This document shows, piece after piece, positions 35,186 to 43,309 of a stretch of 64,000 bases of DNA (the stretch's first letter is position 1; each line of letters begins with the position of its first letter). The notes below the pieces were generated by a model. It saw only the letters and a program-made list of their open reading frames with translations. It ran no database searches and was not told where the DNA came from. This DNA comes from an uncultured Candidatus Saccharibacteria bacterium. GTDB taxonomy: Bacteria > Patescibacteriota > Saccharimonadia > Saccharimonadales > Saccharimonadaceae. Position numbers and translations under genes: made by a program. Location: contig CATXOC010000003.1 of NCBI GenBank assembly GCA_958399925.1, positions 62,001 to 126,000 of the forward strand, in the 5' to 3' direction.

Positions 35186-35641
35186 CTAAATTTCGTCTAA
35201 TTCTTTATTGCGACGGATGTAACGCTCGGCGGCCGCAAACGGCGTAGTCAAAAACGCATCTACAATGTCCTTCCACAGCGCTTCATTCCATGACTTGTCT
35301 AAAACACGCGCTGGCAAACAAAGACAGTTTGCATCATTGTCGTTACGGCCATATTTAGCATCATCAACCGACGTTGCCACAATGGCTCTTACACCTTTGA
35401 TACGATTAGCAGCCATAGCCATACCTTGACCACCGCCACATATTAAGATTGCCACATCAATATCGTTTTCTTCGTCAACGAGCTTCTTTGCTGCCTGATT
35501 AGCAAACTGGGGAAAGTCGTCATCTAGATCTAGCTCGGCACTACTAAAATCACCGCCAACCTGATAGCCCTTTTTAGCCAAATAATCTTTTATCTTGTTT
35601 TTTAGATAATAACCTTGATGGTCAGCGCCCAAATAAATCAT
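35186..35641 (-). CDS. rpiB: Ribose-5-phosphate isomerase B (RpiB/LacAB family)
   Basis: 151 aa. Starts MIYLGADHQGYYLKN, with the active-site Cys segment ILICGGGQGMAMAANRIKGV and the phosphate-binding RNDNDANCLCLPARV. It interconverts ribose 5-phosphate and ribulose 5-phosphate. The ATG overlaps the stop of the Nudix-like gene (ATGA), so it is translationally coupled. The usual GTGIGMSI loop reads GGGQGMAM, a mild departure. Confidence 0.93.
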   Translation of the reverse strand: MIYLGADHQGYYLKNKIKDYLAKKGYQVGGDFSSAELDLDDDFPQFANQAAKKLVDEENDIDVAILICGGGQGMAMAANRIKGVRAIVATSVDDAKYGRNDNDANCLCLPARVLDKSWNEALWKDIVDAFLTTPFAAAERYIRRNKELDEI

Positions 35642-36150
35642 TTACTTGCTCCCATATCGTTTAGATAATTTATGACAATCCTTATTAGCTTGTCGTGACT
35701 AGCTAGCAGATCGTTTGGCAAGTCGTCTACTGGATAAAAATCGCCGTCTTCACTACTGGATACAAAAATATAATAAATCCGCTCTATCACCGGCCCACGT
35801 CCGTAATCATGAATGAAGGTATCCGGAACTAACCGAGGCTCACTTTCAACTGTCGTATGACTGAGCTCTTCTTGTACAACCTTTTTTGGTCTATCTGACA
35901 AACTATCACCAGGACGATAAATCTGACCTGGGCAATGCACTAGTCCGCCGAAGAATGGGTCTGAATCAGGCCGCCGAGTTAACAGAACCTCATACCCACC
36001 ATCCAGGGTGCGCCTTAGCGGAACTACCTCGGCAGCAGTCAAAACCGACAGTCTTGACAGAGAATAAAATATCTGCTCTGGCAAGAAGCCCGGCTCTAGT
36101 GAGTCTAGAGCCGCAGCTACATTTAATATCTCGTTATTAGTTAGCGACAT
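35638..36150 (-). CDS. Divergent Nudix-like hydrolase
   Basis: 170 aa. The fold pattern resembles Nudix proteins (YEVLLTRRPDSDPFFGGLVH, then a helix KKVVQEELSHTTVES, then the strand VIERIYYIFVSS). The Nudix box is degraded: the expected GX5EX7REUXEEXGU appears only as a remnant around QEEL. It may be inactive or bind a different nucleotide. It is locked between gap and rpiB by start/stop overlaps on both sides, which suggests a role tied to sugar phosphate or NAD(P) metabolism. Assignment is moderate. Confidence 0.65.
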   Translation of the reverse strand: MSLTNNEILNVAAALDSLEPGFLPEQIFYSLSRLSVLTAAEVVPLRRTLDGGYEVLLTRRPDSDPFFGGLVHCPGQIYRPGDSLSDRPKKVVQEELSHTTVESEPRLVPDTFIHDYGRGPVIERIYYIFVSSSEDGDFYPVDDLPNDLLASHDKLIRIVINYLNDMGASK

Positions 36151-37163
36151 TATTCCGCCACGCTCTTAGCGACGTCAGCTGTTAATTCTACTAGGCGATT
36201 CGAGTAGCCCCACTCGTTGTCATACCAAGCCACAACACGCAGCAGGTTACCATCGGTAACAGCTGTTAACGGTAGGTCAACAATTGATGAGCAAGGGTTA
36301 CCAATAAAGTCACTACTAACCAAATTCTCATCAGTGGCATCTAGAATACCTTGGTAGTAGTCTTCTTTAGCGGCCTTACGAAACACTTCATTGACTTCTT
36401 CGGCTGTTACATCGCGCTTCATCAGAGCAGTAATATCAGCAATCGAAGCAACTGGAGTTGGCACGCGTAGGCTTAAGCCACCAAACTTACCCTTTAGACT
36501 CGGAATAGTTTCAGTTGCAGCAATCGATGCGCCAGTTGTGGTTGGGATTATATTGGTTGCGGCACTGCGCATACGACGCTCATCCCGATGAGGTGCATCC
36601 AGCAGACGCTGATCAGATGTGTATGAGTGGACAGTAGTCATCATAGCCTTTTCAACGCCGAAGTTATTCTCTAGGACGGACATAACTGGGGCGATACAGT
36701 TGGTTGTACAAGAAGCATTACTGACAATGTCACCAGCATCAGCCAATGCGCCATCGTTAACACCTAGCACAATTGTTGTTGCGCCCTCACCTTTAGCCGG
36801 AGCACTGATAACTACCTTCTTAGCACCAGCCTCGATGTGTGAACGTGCCTTATCTGGATTGACAAAATGTCCAGTCGACTCGATTACCGCATCAATACCA
36901 AGCTCACGCCACGGTAGATTATGTGGATCAGTTTCACCGTAAACATGATACTTCTTGCCGTCAACAATGATGTTTTGGTCGTCACTACTGACTTCGTGGT
37001 CGTAGATACCATACGTTGAGTCATACTTTAGTAGATGTGCCAATGCGGCTGGCGTCACCAAGTCATTGATAGCCACTACTTCAATATCGTCGCGGTTCAG
37101 TGCAATTTTAAACGCATTACGACCGATACGGCCAAATCCATTAATTGCAATCTTTTTTACCAT
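36150..37163 (-). CDS. gap: Glyceraldehyde-3-phosphate dehydrogenase, type I
   Basis: 337 aa. NAD-binding INGFGRIGRNAFKIAL, catalytic segment SNASCTTNCIAPV (Cys nucleophile) and the His in TVHSYTSDQRLLD, phosphate site ATNIIPTTTGAS, and the C-terminal VAWYDNEWGYSNRLV. It oxidises glyceraldehyde 3-phosphate in glycolysis. It is the first gene of the overlapping string gap, Nudix-like, rpiB, rpe, transketolase and kinase. The ATG is set by GGAGGG, and a candidate promoter TTGCGT-17-TATTAT lies at 37197-37225. Confidence 0.97.
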   Translation of the reverse strand: MVKKIAINGFGRIGRNAFKIALNRDDIEVVAINDLVTPAALAHLLKYDSTYGIYDHEVSSDDQNIIVDGKKYHVYGETDPHNLPWRELGIDAVIESTGHFVNPDKARSHIEAGAKKVVISAPAKGEGATTIVLGVNDGALADAGDIVSNASCTTNCIAPVMSVLENNFGVEKAMMTTVHSYTSDQRLLDAPHRDERRMRSAATNIIPTTTGASIAATETIPSLKGKFGGLSLRVPTPVASIADITALMKRDVTAEEVNEVFRKAAKEDYYQGILDATDENLVSSDFIGNPCSSIVDLPLTAVTDGNLLRVVAWYDNEWGYSNRLVELTADVAKSVAE

Positions 37164-37196
37164 GCTAAATGCCCTCCTAATTTCCCTTATGTTTAT

Positions 37197-37225
37197 ATAA
37201 TATCAGCCCTATCACTCCAACGCAA
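37197..37225 (-). promoter_or_regulatory. Candidate promoter of the gap operon
   Basis: TTGCGT (37220-37225) and TATTAT (37197-37202) are spaced 17 nt apart. They lie inside the in-frame continuation of the upstream RCC1-like gene. Confidence 0.6.
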
Positions 37226-37239
37226 GCAACTTTATTCAG

Positions 37240-39033
37240 CTATACTCCGGTATTTGGCGCAGATATTTTACTATTAGTTGACTTATTTTTGTTAGGATTG
37301 GTTGACAACAAAGTACTCTCGCCTTGCGCCTTAAGGTTAGTATTTAATTTGTTATTGGATTGCAGTCGCTTGTTCAAAGCGTCCACCATATCTTTCAGCG
37401 TATTATTATCCGGCAGTTTCTTGTCATTGTCTGTGGAGCCAGGCTTTTTATTGGGATTAGGTGCTGGTTTATCGTCAGTAGTATCGTTGTTATTATCGCC
37501 ACCACCTTCGTTGCCATTACCCGGAGAATCTGGATCTGGCTTAGGATCTGGCGTTGGGTCATCGTAGGTATAAGTACCCAGCAATATCTGATTGCCGTCT
37601 ATATCATGTTCTATAACATTAACCGTGCCTTCACGAACTTGGCCTGGCACAACTACGGATATAGTCGTATTATCACCATCTTTATATTTAATGTCGTCAG
37701 AATCCACGTCGCTACCGCCAAAACTGATATAGTCGACCTGACCACCCTCTTCACCCGTATCGTAGATTAGTTCAGGCGTAATGTCACGCGTTCGCGACAC
37801 ATCATCAATACTATCGTGTGTACTTGTCTCGTAAATACGCCCTGATGCCGTCAAGCCGATTACGGTACCCAATGAACTGCTATCTTTGACCGGCTTGATA
37901 TACATGTGTTGCACCACTTCGCCCTTGGGTAGCGAGTCAAGCGCGATATAGTCATTGCCTCCGTTAGAATACAGCATATATATCTGACCTGAGTCAGCTA
38001 AAAAGTAACATGCGTCATAGCCATCCATCATTACTTGTTTAATCGGCGAACTAATCGGAAAGCCTGGCAACGAATTTGACTCATTAGGATTGTCCCGCCA
38101 CAAAAATCCAAGGTTACTACGCGAGGCTAAAATCGTCATTTGGCTACGTCCATCACCGTCAGTGTCGCCCGCTGCTACAAAATCCAGCCCATTCATATCG
38201 TTAAATACAAAGCCTGTGTCCCTAGCATTACCTTGACCATTCCATGTAAATAACTTACTACTATCAGTTAGAATCGCCACGTGACCGCCATATGGCGAGA
38301 CATCAAAATCCTTGAGATACTGATTTGGCAAGCCACTTATTGCCTTAGCACAGGGTAAGTCCTTCTTACAACCGCTATTCTCGTCCTGCACAGCTAGGTC
38401 CTTGCTCTTCCATGCGAATAGTTGTTCGCTGCTGTGCCCGCTATTAGGATCAATGTTGGCCGTCCTGATAATTGCTTCCGTATTACCTTTAGAACGATCA
38501 ACCTTTACCGATTCTGCAGTTTGACCATGCATGCCCCGCAATTTAGTCGGAGAAGTCTGCCCATCGCCCCACCAATAGACTCTGCCGCGATTAGTTAAAG
38601 CAAACGATGAAGTAGCACCAGCTGCCACTGCAATTACACGCTCTATTTCATCGCTGTCATTATCGTGAATAAGATTTGTTATATCGTAAGCCTGCTTATC
38701 GGTTGTCGAATCAGTTATATTATTACCCAACTGACCGTGTTTATTGTTGCCCCAGGTTAACAATGTTCCATCATCCAGCAGCGCCACATAGTGTTCATCG
38801 CCAACACCCAGGCTAACAATTTTCCCTAACGATTTATAAATAGGGCCATAAAAGTTTACATTAGATATTTCAATAGTTTCACCACCCGCTAGTTTACCTG
38901 AATTTTTCGAAAAGGTCGTTTGTGCAGATTCATCAATCCACGGTACTGCGTTTGCCGTTAATGGCTGAAATACCATCATCATAACTGCAGCTACAATACC
39001 TATTCCTTGCCAGCGTGAATAACCCCGTAACAA
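37240..39033 (-). CDS. Secreted RCC1-like repeat protein ending at a broken LPXTG-type signal
   Basis: 597 aa. Signal peptide MVFQPLTANA. RCC1-type beta-propeller repeats are visible (VSLGVGDEHYVALLDDGTLL then TWGNNKHGQLGNN; VAAGATSSFALTNRGRVYWW then GDG), and further blades are degenerate. A Pro/Asp/Gly/Asn-rich linker (about 37440-37570) leads to a Lys/Asn-rich stalk. The protein stops at SAPNTGV then TAG. In the same frame, 20 further codons (37239-37180) read LNKVACVGVIGLILYKHKGN and then TAG: a hydrophobic span and a basic tail, exactly the shape of a sortase signal after APNTG. The start is TTG, set by AAAGGAG 7 nt upstream. It was or is probably a surface-anchored protein; the anchoring is now conditional on reading through the amber codon. 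Confidence 0.88.
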   Translation of the reverse strand: MLRGYSRWQGIGIVAAVMMMVFQPLTANAVPWIDESAQTTFSKNSGKLAGGETIEISNVNFYGPIYKSLGKIVSLGVGDEHYVALLDDGTLLTWGNNKHGQLGNNITDSTTDKQAYDITNLIHDNDSDEIERVIAVAAGATSSFALTNRGRVYWWGDGQTSPTKLRGMHGQTAESVKVDRSKGNTEAIIRTANIDPNSGHSSEQLFAWKSKDLAVQDENSGCKKDLPCAKAISGLPNQYLKDFDVSPYGGHVAILTDSSKLFTWNGQGNARDTGFVFNDMNGLDFVAAGDTDGDGRSQMTILASRSNLGFLWRDNPNESNSLPGFPISSPIKQVMMDGYDACYFLADSGQIYMLYSNGGNDYIALDSLPKGEVVQHMYIKPVKDSSSLGTVIGLTASGRIYETSTHDSIDDVSRTRDITPELIYDTGEEGGQVDYISFGGSDVDSDDIKYKDGDNTTISVVVPGQVREGTVNVIEHDIDGNQILLGTYTYDDPTPDPKPDPDSPGNGNEGGGDNNNDTTDDKPAPNPNKKPGSTDNDKKLPDNNTLKDMVDALNKRLQSNNKLNTNLKAQGESTLLSTNPNKNKSTNSKISAPNTGV

Positions 39034-39135
39034 ATCTCTACTCCTTTCGACTTCATTTTATATTTTGGTTTTTGTATGTTTACGTTCATATTATCATACG
39101 GTATATTTTCAGTCAATCAATAGCTAGATTGATGA

Positions 39136-39141
39136 TATAAT
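39136..39141 (+). promoter_or_regulatory. -10 box of leaderless RSH gene
   Basis: TATAAT ends 8 nt before the ATG at 39150. No Shine-Dalgarno is present. Confidence 0.68.
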
Positions 39142-39149
39142 ATAAACAT

Positions 39150-40625
39150 ATGAAAGAAGCAACAGAATTTCTAAAACTCGCACACAAAAAATTCCCTGAT
39201 AGTGACGACTTTCAGAAAATTTCAGTTGCGCTAGACTTCGCAACCCAAAAACATGAAGGGCAAAAACGGCTGAGCGGTGAGCCCTATATCATTCACCCCA
39301 TTGCGGTCGCCACCATCCTGTGTGAATGGAATATGGATCGTGATTCAGTGGTTGCTGGATTATTGCACGACGTAGCCGAGGATACTGGTACAGACTTAAA
39401 GGAAATCGCCGATAAGTTCGGAGAAGACGTTGCGCTATTAGTCGACGGTGTCACAAAGATCAGTAAGGCTCGCAGTGGACGCGACGACATTACGCACTAC
39501 CTACCGCGAACTAAGGACAACTTAACAAAGCTACTCGTCGCCATTGGTGCAGATGTTCGCGTTATTATTATTAAGCTAGCCGACCGTCTACATAATCTAC
39601 GAACACTACAGTTCCAATCACACGAAAAGCAGCTAAAGAAAGCACGCGAGAGCCTAGAGGTTTTTGGGCCGCTGGCTGATCGATTAAACATGGGGCGCGT
39701 TCGCGTCGAGATCGAAGACTTAAGCTTCAAATATCTAGCACCTAAGCGTTATGAAAAATTAAAGAAAGCCATCGACGAACGTTTAGCACAGAGCAAGCAG
39801 ACTATTGATCAAGTGCGCGACGAAGTAAAGAAGCGCCTAGCCGATGAGCATATCCCCGCTAGTATAGATGGCCGTATTAAGTCGGTTTATTCGTTACATA
39901 AAAAGTTAACTAAGCATGCCAATATGGATGATATTTATGACATCATGGCACTGCGCATTATTACTGACGATATTTCATCATGTTATCTAATTCTCGGCAT
40001 CCTGCATCAGATGTACACACCAATGCCCGGCCGCATCAAGGATTATATCGCACAGCCCAAACGCAACGGTTATCAATCGCTACACACTACCGTAACGACA
40101 CCCGAAGGTCAGGTTGTGGAATTCCAAATTCGCACCAAGCAGATGCACGAGTACGCCGAACGTGGTCTCGCCGCCTCGTTCCATTACAACGAACATAAGT
40201 TGAAGGATGCTTACAGCAAGGGTGGATTAGCACCAATGCCTGCTGACCTTAGCTGGATTCACGAGCTCCAGTTAGCCGCCGCTAAATTACGCGCCGGCAA
40301 AGAAGTTGACTTCGATGCGTTTAAAGTCAACTTGTTCTCGGATCGCATTTTTATCTATTCACCAAAGGGTGATATTTTCGATTTGCCAGCAGGGTCATTA
40401 CCACTAGATTTCGCCTATCAGGTGCATTCAGACGTTGCAGCACAAGCCGCTGGATTCAAAATTAACGGCAAGATGGTACGCTTTGATACACCTCTGAAGT
40501 CAGGCGATACCGTTGAGGTAATTACTCGCAAAAACGTTATTCCGCATGTTGATTGGCTAAACAAGATAGTAACCACTCACGCCCGTCGCAAGCTACGCAA
40601 CCAACTAGGAAAGAATAAAGGTTAA
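39150..40625 (+). CDS. RelA/SpoT homologue, bifunctional (p)ppGpp enzyme without the C-terminal half
   Basis: 491 aa against about 730 in long RSH proteins. An HD hydrolase domain (GEPYIIHPIAVA, LLHDVAEDTG with the HD and ED metal residues, IKLADRLHN) is followed by the synthetase domain (GRIKSVYSLHKK, DIMALRII, AQPKRNGYQSLHT). A TGS domain (DRIFIYSPKGDIFDLPAGS) comes last. The helical, zinc-finger and ACT regions that read the ribosome are missing, and the protein ends soon after TGS. Hydrolase and synthetase residues both look intact. It is divergent from the RCC1-like gene. Confidence 0.93.
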   Translation: MKEATEFLKLAHKKFPDSDDFQKISVALDFATQKHEGQKRLSGEPYIIHPIAVATILCEWNMDRDSVVAGLLHDVAEDTGTDLKEIADKFGEDVALLVDGVTKISKARSGRDDITHYLPRTKDNLTKLLVAIGADVRVIIIKLADRLHNLRTLQFQSHEKQLKKARESLEVFGPLADRLNMGRVRVEIEDLSFKYLAPKRYEKLKKAIDERLAQSKQTIDQVRDEVKKRLADEHIPASIDGRIKSVYSLHKKLTKHANMDDIYDIMALRIITDDISSCYLILGILHQMYTPMPGRIKDYIAQPKRNGYQSLHTTVTTPEGQVVEFQIRTKQMHEYAERGLAASFHYNEHKLKDAYSKGGLAPMPADLSWIHELQLAAAKLRAGKEVDFDAFKVNLFSDRIFIYSPKGDIFDLPAGSLPLDFAYQVHSDVAAQAAGFKINGKMVRFDTPLKSGDTVEVITRKNVIPHVDWLNKIVTTHARRKLRNQLGKNKG

Positions 40626-40627
40626 AT

Positions 40628-40645
40628 CTCTCTGTAGGCAGAGAG
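40628..40645 (+). repeat. Hairpin just after the RSH gene
   Basis: CTCTCTG and CAGAGAG form a 7-bp stem with a TAGG loop directly after the stop. No T-tract follows, so it may protect the 3' end rather than terminate. Confidence 0.45.
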
Positions 40646-40718
40646 CAATGTTCAATGGTGCTTAAATAATAGCCCAGTACAGGCCTAGCCACCGCTTTAA
40701 TAACATGACTATTAATTT

Positions 40719-40747
40719 AAATCCCGTCCTAATAGAACGGGATATTT
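40719..40747. terminator. Probable terminator between RSH gene and ppa
   Basis: ATCCCGT (40721-40727) pairs with ACGGGAT (40737-40743) around a 9-nt loop. The flanks are A-rich and T-rich. Convergent genes lie on both sides. Confidence 0.6.
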
Positions 40748-40772
40748 ATCGCTAATTATCGATCACTAATAT

Positions 40773-41300
40773 CTATTTATTTTGCCAGCGCTTTTGAGCT
40801 TCCTTGATTACAACTTTTGCCCCTTCTAGACCTTCAATACCCTTTACTTCAGTTGATCCAGGCTTCTTTAGATCCTTGTAGTGCGAGAAGTGGAATTCAA
40901 TTTGCTTCTTTAACTGCGCCGGTACATCGTCAATTGTCTGATATTTATCACCAGTCTCACGGTCATCAGCTGGCACAACAATTACTTTATCATCAACGTC
41001 TCCACCATCGACAAACTTTAGTACACCTAGTACGCGCGCCTTCAAGGTTACCCCTGTTGGCAATGGTTCATCAGTTAGAATCAATGCATCTAACTCGTCA
41101 CCATCTTCGTCTAGCGTTTGTGGAATAAAGCCATAGTTTGTTGGCTTAGCAAACACTTTCGGCTCGACACGGTCCAGCACCATCACCTTTAAATCACGAC
41201 GCCACTCAATTTTGTTATTACTACCCTTCGGTATTTCATTTACTACATTGATAACACCACCATCAACATCACCAGCATCTAGAACCTCGTTCCAATCCAT
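40773..41300 (-). CDS. ppa: Inorganic pyrophosphatase, family I
   Basis: 175 aa. Family I signature DEDGDELDAL (the DxDxxD metal site) preceded by KPTNYGFIPQTL, plus VIVVPADDRETG and HFSHYKDLKKPG. It hydrolyses pyrophosphate and so pulls biosynthetic reactions forward. The usual Pro of DGDPLD is Glu here. The ATG is set by ATAGGAG 7 nt upstream. Confidence 0.95.
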   Translation of the reverse strand: MDWNEVLDAGDVDGGVINVVNEIPKGSNNKIEWRRDLKVMVLDRVEPKVFAKPTNYGFIPQTLDEDGDELDALILTDEPLPTGVTLKARVLGVLKFVDGGDVDDKVIVVPADDRETGDKYQTIDDVPAQLKKQIEFHFSHYKDLKKPGSTEVKGIEGLEGAKVVIKEAQKRWQNK

Positions 41301-41370
41301 AATATCTCCTATCGTTTAAGTTTTACTAGATATAATTATACAACTCTATGCATAATCAGACAAAAACAAA

Positions 41371-42219
41371 CTAGTGTATAAACTTCTTTATAGCATCCAG
41401 ATCGCTCGACTTGGCGTCATGCTTATCGATTGTACGCCCAAACTCGTCACGTGACTTGATAGAATCAATTTCTTCTTCTGTATCATTTTTAAACTTCTGG
41501 ATATCATCATAGATCTTCGCAGCCTCTCGCGCTGCCTGCTCAGACTGAGTCTTAGAATCCTCTGCTTTTTGCATAATCTGTTTAACAATAGCTTGCGCAT
41601 CTTCAAATCTAGCAACTTTGCCATCCTTTGGTGGGGTTTCGACGAACTCATTAACAGATTGGTCAATCGCAATGTCGTCAGTATGATTATGTATCGTGTC
41701 GTCAATGGCGTCCAGTACAGAACGAGCTGCTTTCATCGCGCGTTCTGTTACAGCGTCATATTCGCTAGTATACGTCTTTACAAAGTCCATTTTAGCTGGA
41801 TCTGTAACATCTAGAGTCGGATCACGAGATTCCTGATCAGACACAGGCTTATCAGTCGGCGCCACCGCTGGTTCGGACACTGACTCCGGCGCTGACGTTG
41901 GCTCTGGTGTTGGCTCTGGCATTGGTTCTGGCGTTGGCTCTGGGAACTGCTCCATGATCTTCTTAAAATCACCTACGCCAGATTTATCGCTGGTACTAAT
42001 CGTGTCGTTTTTAACTAGTTCCTCTCTAATACTACCTGATTTATTAGCATCGGCATTAGCATTCATGCCAATACCGAATGACGCCAGCGGATCCAAAGTG
42101 TTTGAATCATGCAAAGTCTGACCCGACGGAACCATCGTTACATTATCACCATCAGTCGGCTTAATCCTCGCATCGTCACTCGCATCACTACTATTGGAAA
42201 ATACAGTTGGTATATCCAC
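41371..42219 (-). CDS. Unknown cytoplasmic protein with PEP/TPEP repeats and a coiled-coil end
   Basis: 282 aa; I recognise no family. It has no signal peptide or membrane helix. Residues about 95-125 are a Pro/Glu repeat run (PEPTPEPMPEPTPEPTS). The C-terminal third is helical and charged (KAEDSKTQSEQAAREAAKIY, DDIQKFKNDTEEEIDSIKSR), probably a coiled coil. The N-terminus is Ser/Asp/Asn-rich and looks disordered. The start is GTG (42219) with GGAGGG very close upstream, so the exact start is uncertain. A scaffold role is only a guess. Confidence 0.75.
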   Translation of the reverse strand: MDIPTVFSNSSDASDDARIKPTDGDNVTMVPSGQTLHDSNTLDPLASFGIGMNANADANKSGSIREELVKNDTISTSDKSGVGDFKKIMEQFPEPTPEPMPEPTPEPTSAPESVSEPAVAPTDKPVSDQESRDPTLDVTDPAKMDFVKTYTSEYDAVTERAMKAARSVLDAIDDTIHNHTDDIAIDQSVNEFVETPPKDGKVARFEDAQAIVKQIMQKAEDSKTQSEQAAREAAKIYDDIQKFKNDTEEEIDSIKSRDEFGRTIDKHDAKSSDLDAIKKFIH

Positions 42220-42310
42220 ATGCCCTCCCTAAATTAACTTATTTAGTATATTAGCATAAACACTTCAAAATATTCAAGTCTATCGAATATTTGATATAAT
42301 ACATAGCAAC

Positions 42311-43309
42311 ATGTCTATTCAGGTAAAGTTGTTGCTACCACAAGATTACATCAGCACAGCTACAAAGCTTGTCCGTAATGCTAAGCGACGTGTCGGACTA
42401 GTATCACTCAGCCTGTTTCGCGACTTATCAACTTCTGAATTAATTGGCGCCGTCATGGACGCAGCAAAACGCGGCGTTGACGTACACGTGGCAGCCGACT
42501 TCGTGACCTTTGTCTATGCACAGAAACACCGCATTCTATCGCCGGGTTTCTTGCTCGGTGGCGATAACCGTGCAGCCGATCAAATTCGACATGACTTTCG
42601 CCAGGCTGGTGCACGTTTTACTTGGCTAGGAGGCTACAATGTTCCTATATTTGTTGGTCGCACCCATTCTAAATGGTGCATCATCGACGACACAGTATTT
42701 GCATTCGGCGGAGTAAACACCGAAGACATTGCCATTACTAAACAAGCAGACTATATGCTCAAAATCACTGATCCCAAACTAGCCAACCAGCTTTGGCGCG
42801 AGCAAATTCACATTGAGCAAGTAGACCGACACCTTGAACGCCGTTATAACCGCGCAATTAAAACTGACTACGGTACCGTTTTAGTTGACGATGGACGGTT
42901 AGTTGATTCCATTATTTATAAACGCACATTAGCCCTCGCGCAACGAGCCAAGTCTGCTGTATTAGTATCACAGTATTGCCCTAGCGGTAAATTAGGACGA
43001 GTGATTCGAAATATAGACTCGAAGATTTACTTTAACCAGAAGAACCTGACTAACGACAAGCTAAACAAGCTCTTAATCGGTTCAAAAAGCCTATTAAATC
43101 GAGTTGACAACCAATATCATCGGAACAGATATATCCACGCTAAGTTCGTCATCTTTACCATGCCTAACGGTCAAGAAATTGCCGTTACTGGGTCGCATAA
43201 CTTTACCACCACCGGCAGTGCACTCGGTACGCGCGAAATAGCTCTAGAAACTAGCGACACTAGCATCATCAAGCAACTCAAGCAATTCCTGCATAAAGAA
43301 ATCGAATAA
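42311..43309 (+). CDS. Phospholipase D-family protein (cardiolipin synthase-like)
   Basis: 332 aa. Two HKD motifs are present: HSKWCIIDDTVFAFGGVN and IHAKFVIFTMPNGQ followed by TGSHNF. The second Asp position is replaced or shifted (HxKxxxF), so activity of that half is less sure. The family moves phosphatidyl groups or cuts phosphodiesters; lack of membrane helices leaves the substrate open. A TATAAT (42295-42300) ends 10 nt before the ATG, so the leader is about 3 nt. The gene ends one base before the convergent VanZ-RDD gene. Confidence 0.88.
   Translation: MSIQVKLLLPQDYISTATKLVRNAKRRVGLVSLSLFRDLSTSELIGAVMDAAKRGVDVHVAADFVTFVYAQKHRILSPGFLLGGDNRAADQIRHDFRQAGARFTWLGGYNVPIFVGRTHSKWCIIDDTVFAFGGVNTEDIAITKQADYMLKITDPKLANQLWREQIHIEQVDRHLERRYNRAIKTDYGTVLVDDGRLVDSIIYKRTLALAQRAKSAVLVSQYCPSGKLGRVIRNIDSKIYFNQKNLTNDKLNKLLIGSKSLLNRVDNQYHRNRYIHAKFVIFTMPNGQEIAVTGSHNFTTTGSALGTREIALETSDTSIIKQLKQFLHKEIE

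Noticed and set aside
37240..37242. Reassignment of TAG to an amino acid in this organism
   Set aside because: TAG ends several well-defined genes here (for example the PlsC-like gene and rpiB, each followed closely by another gene or a hairpin), so a general recoding is not supported.
41860..41945. PEP/TPEP run as a tandem DNA repeat or CRISPR-like array
   Set aside because: The units are 6-12 nt, vary in sequence and sit in a clear coding frame; there are no spacers.
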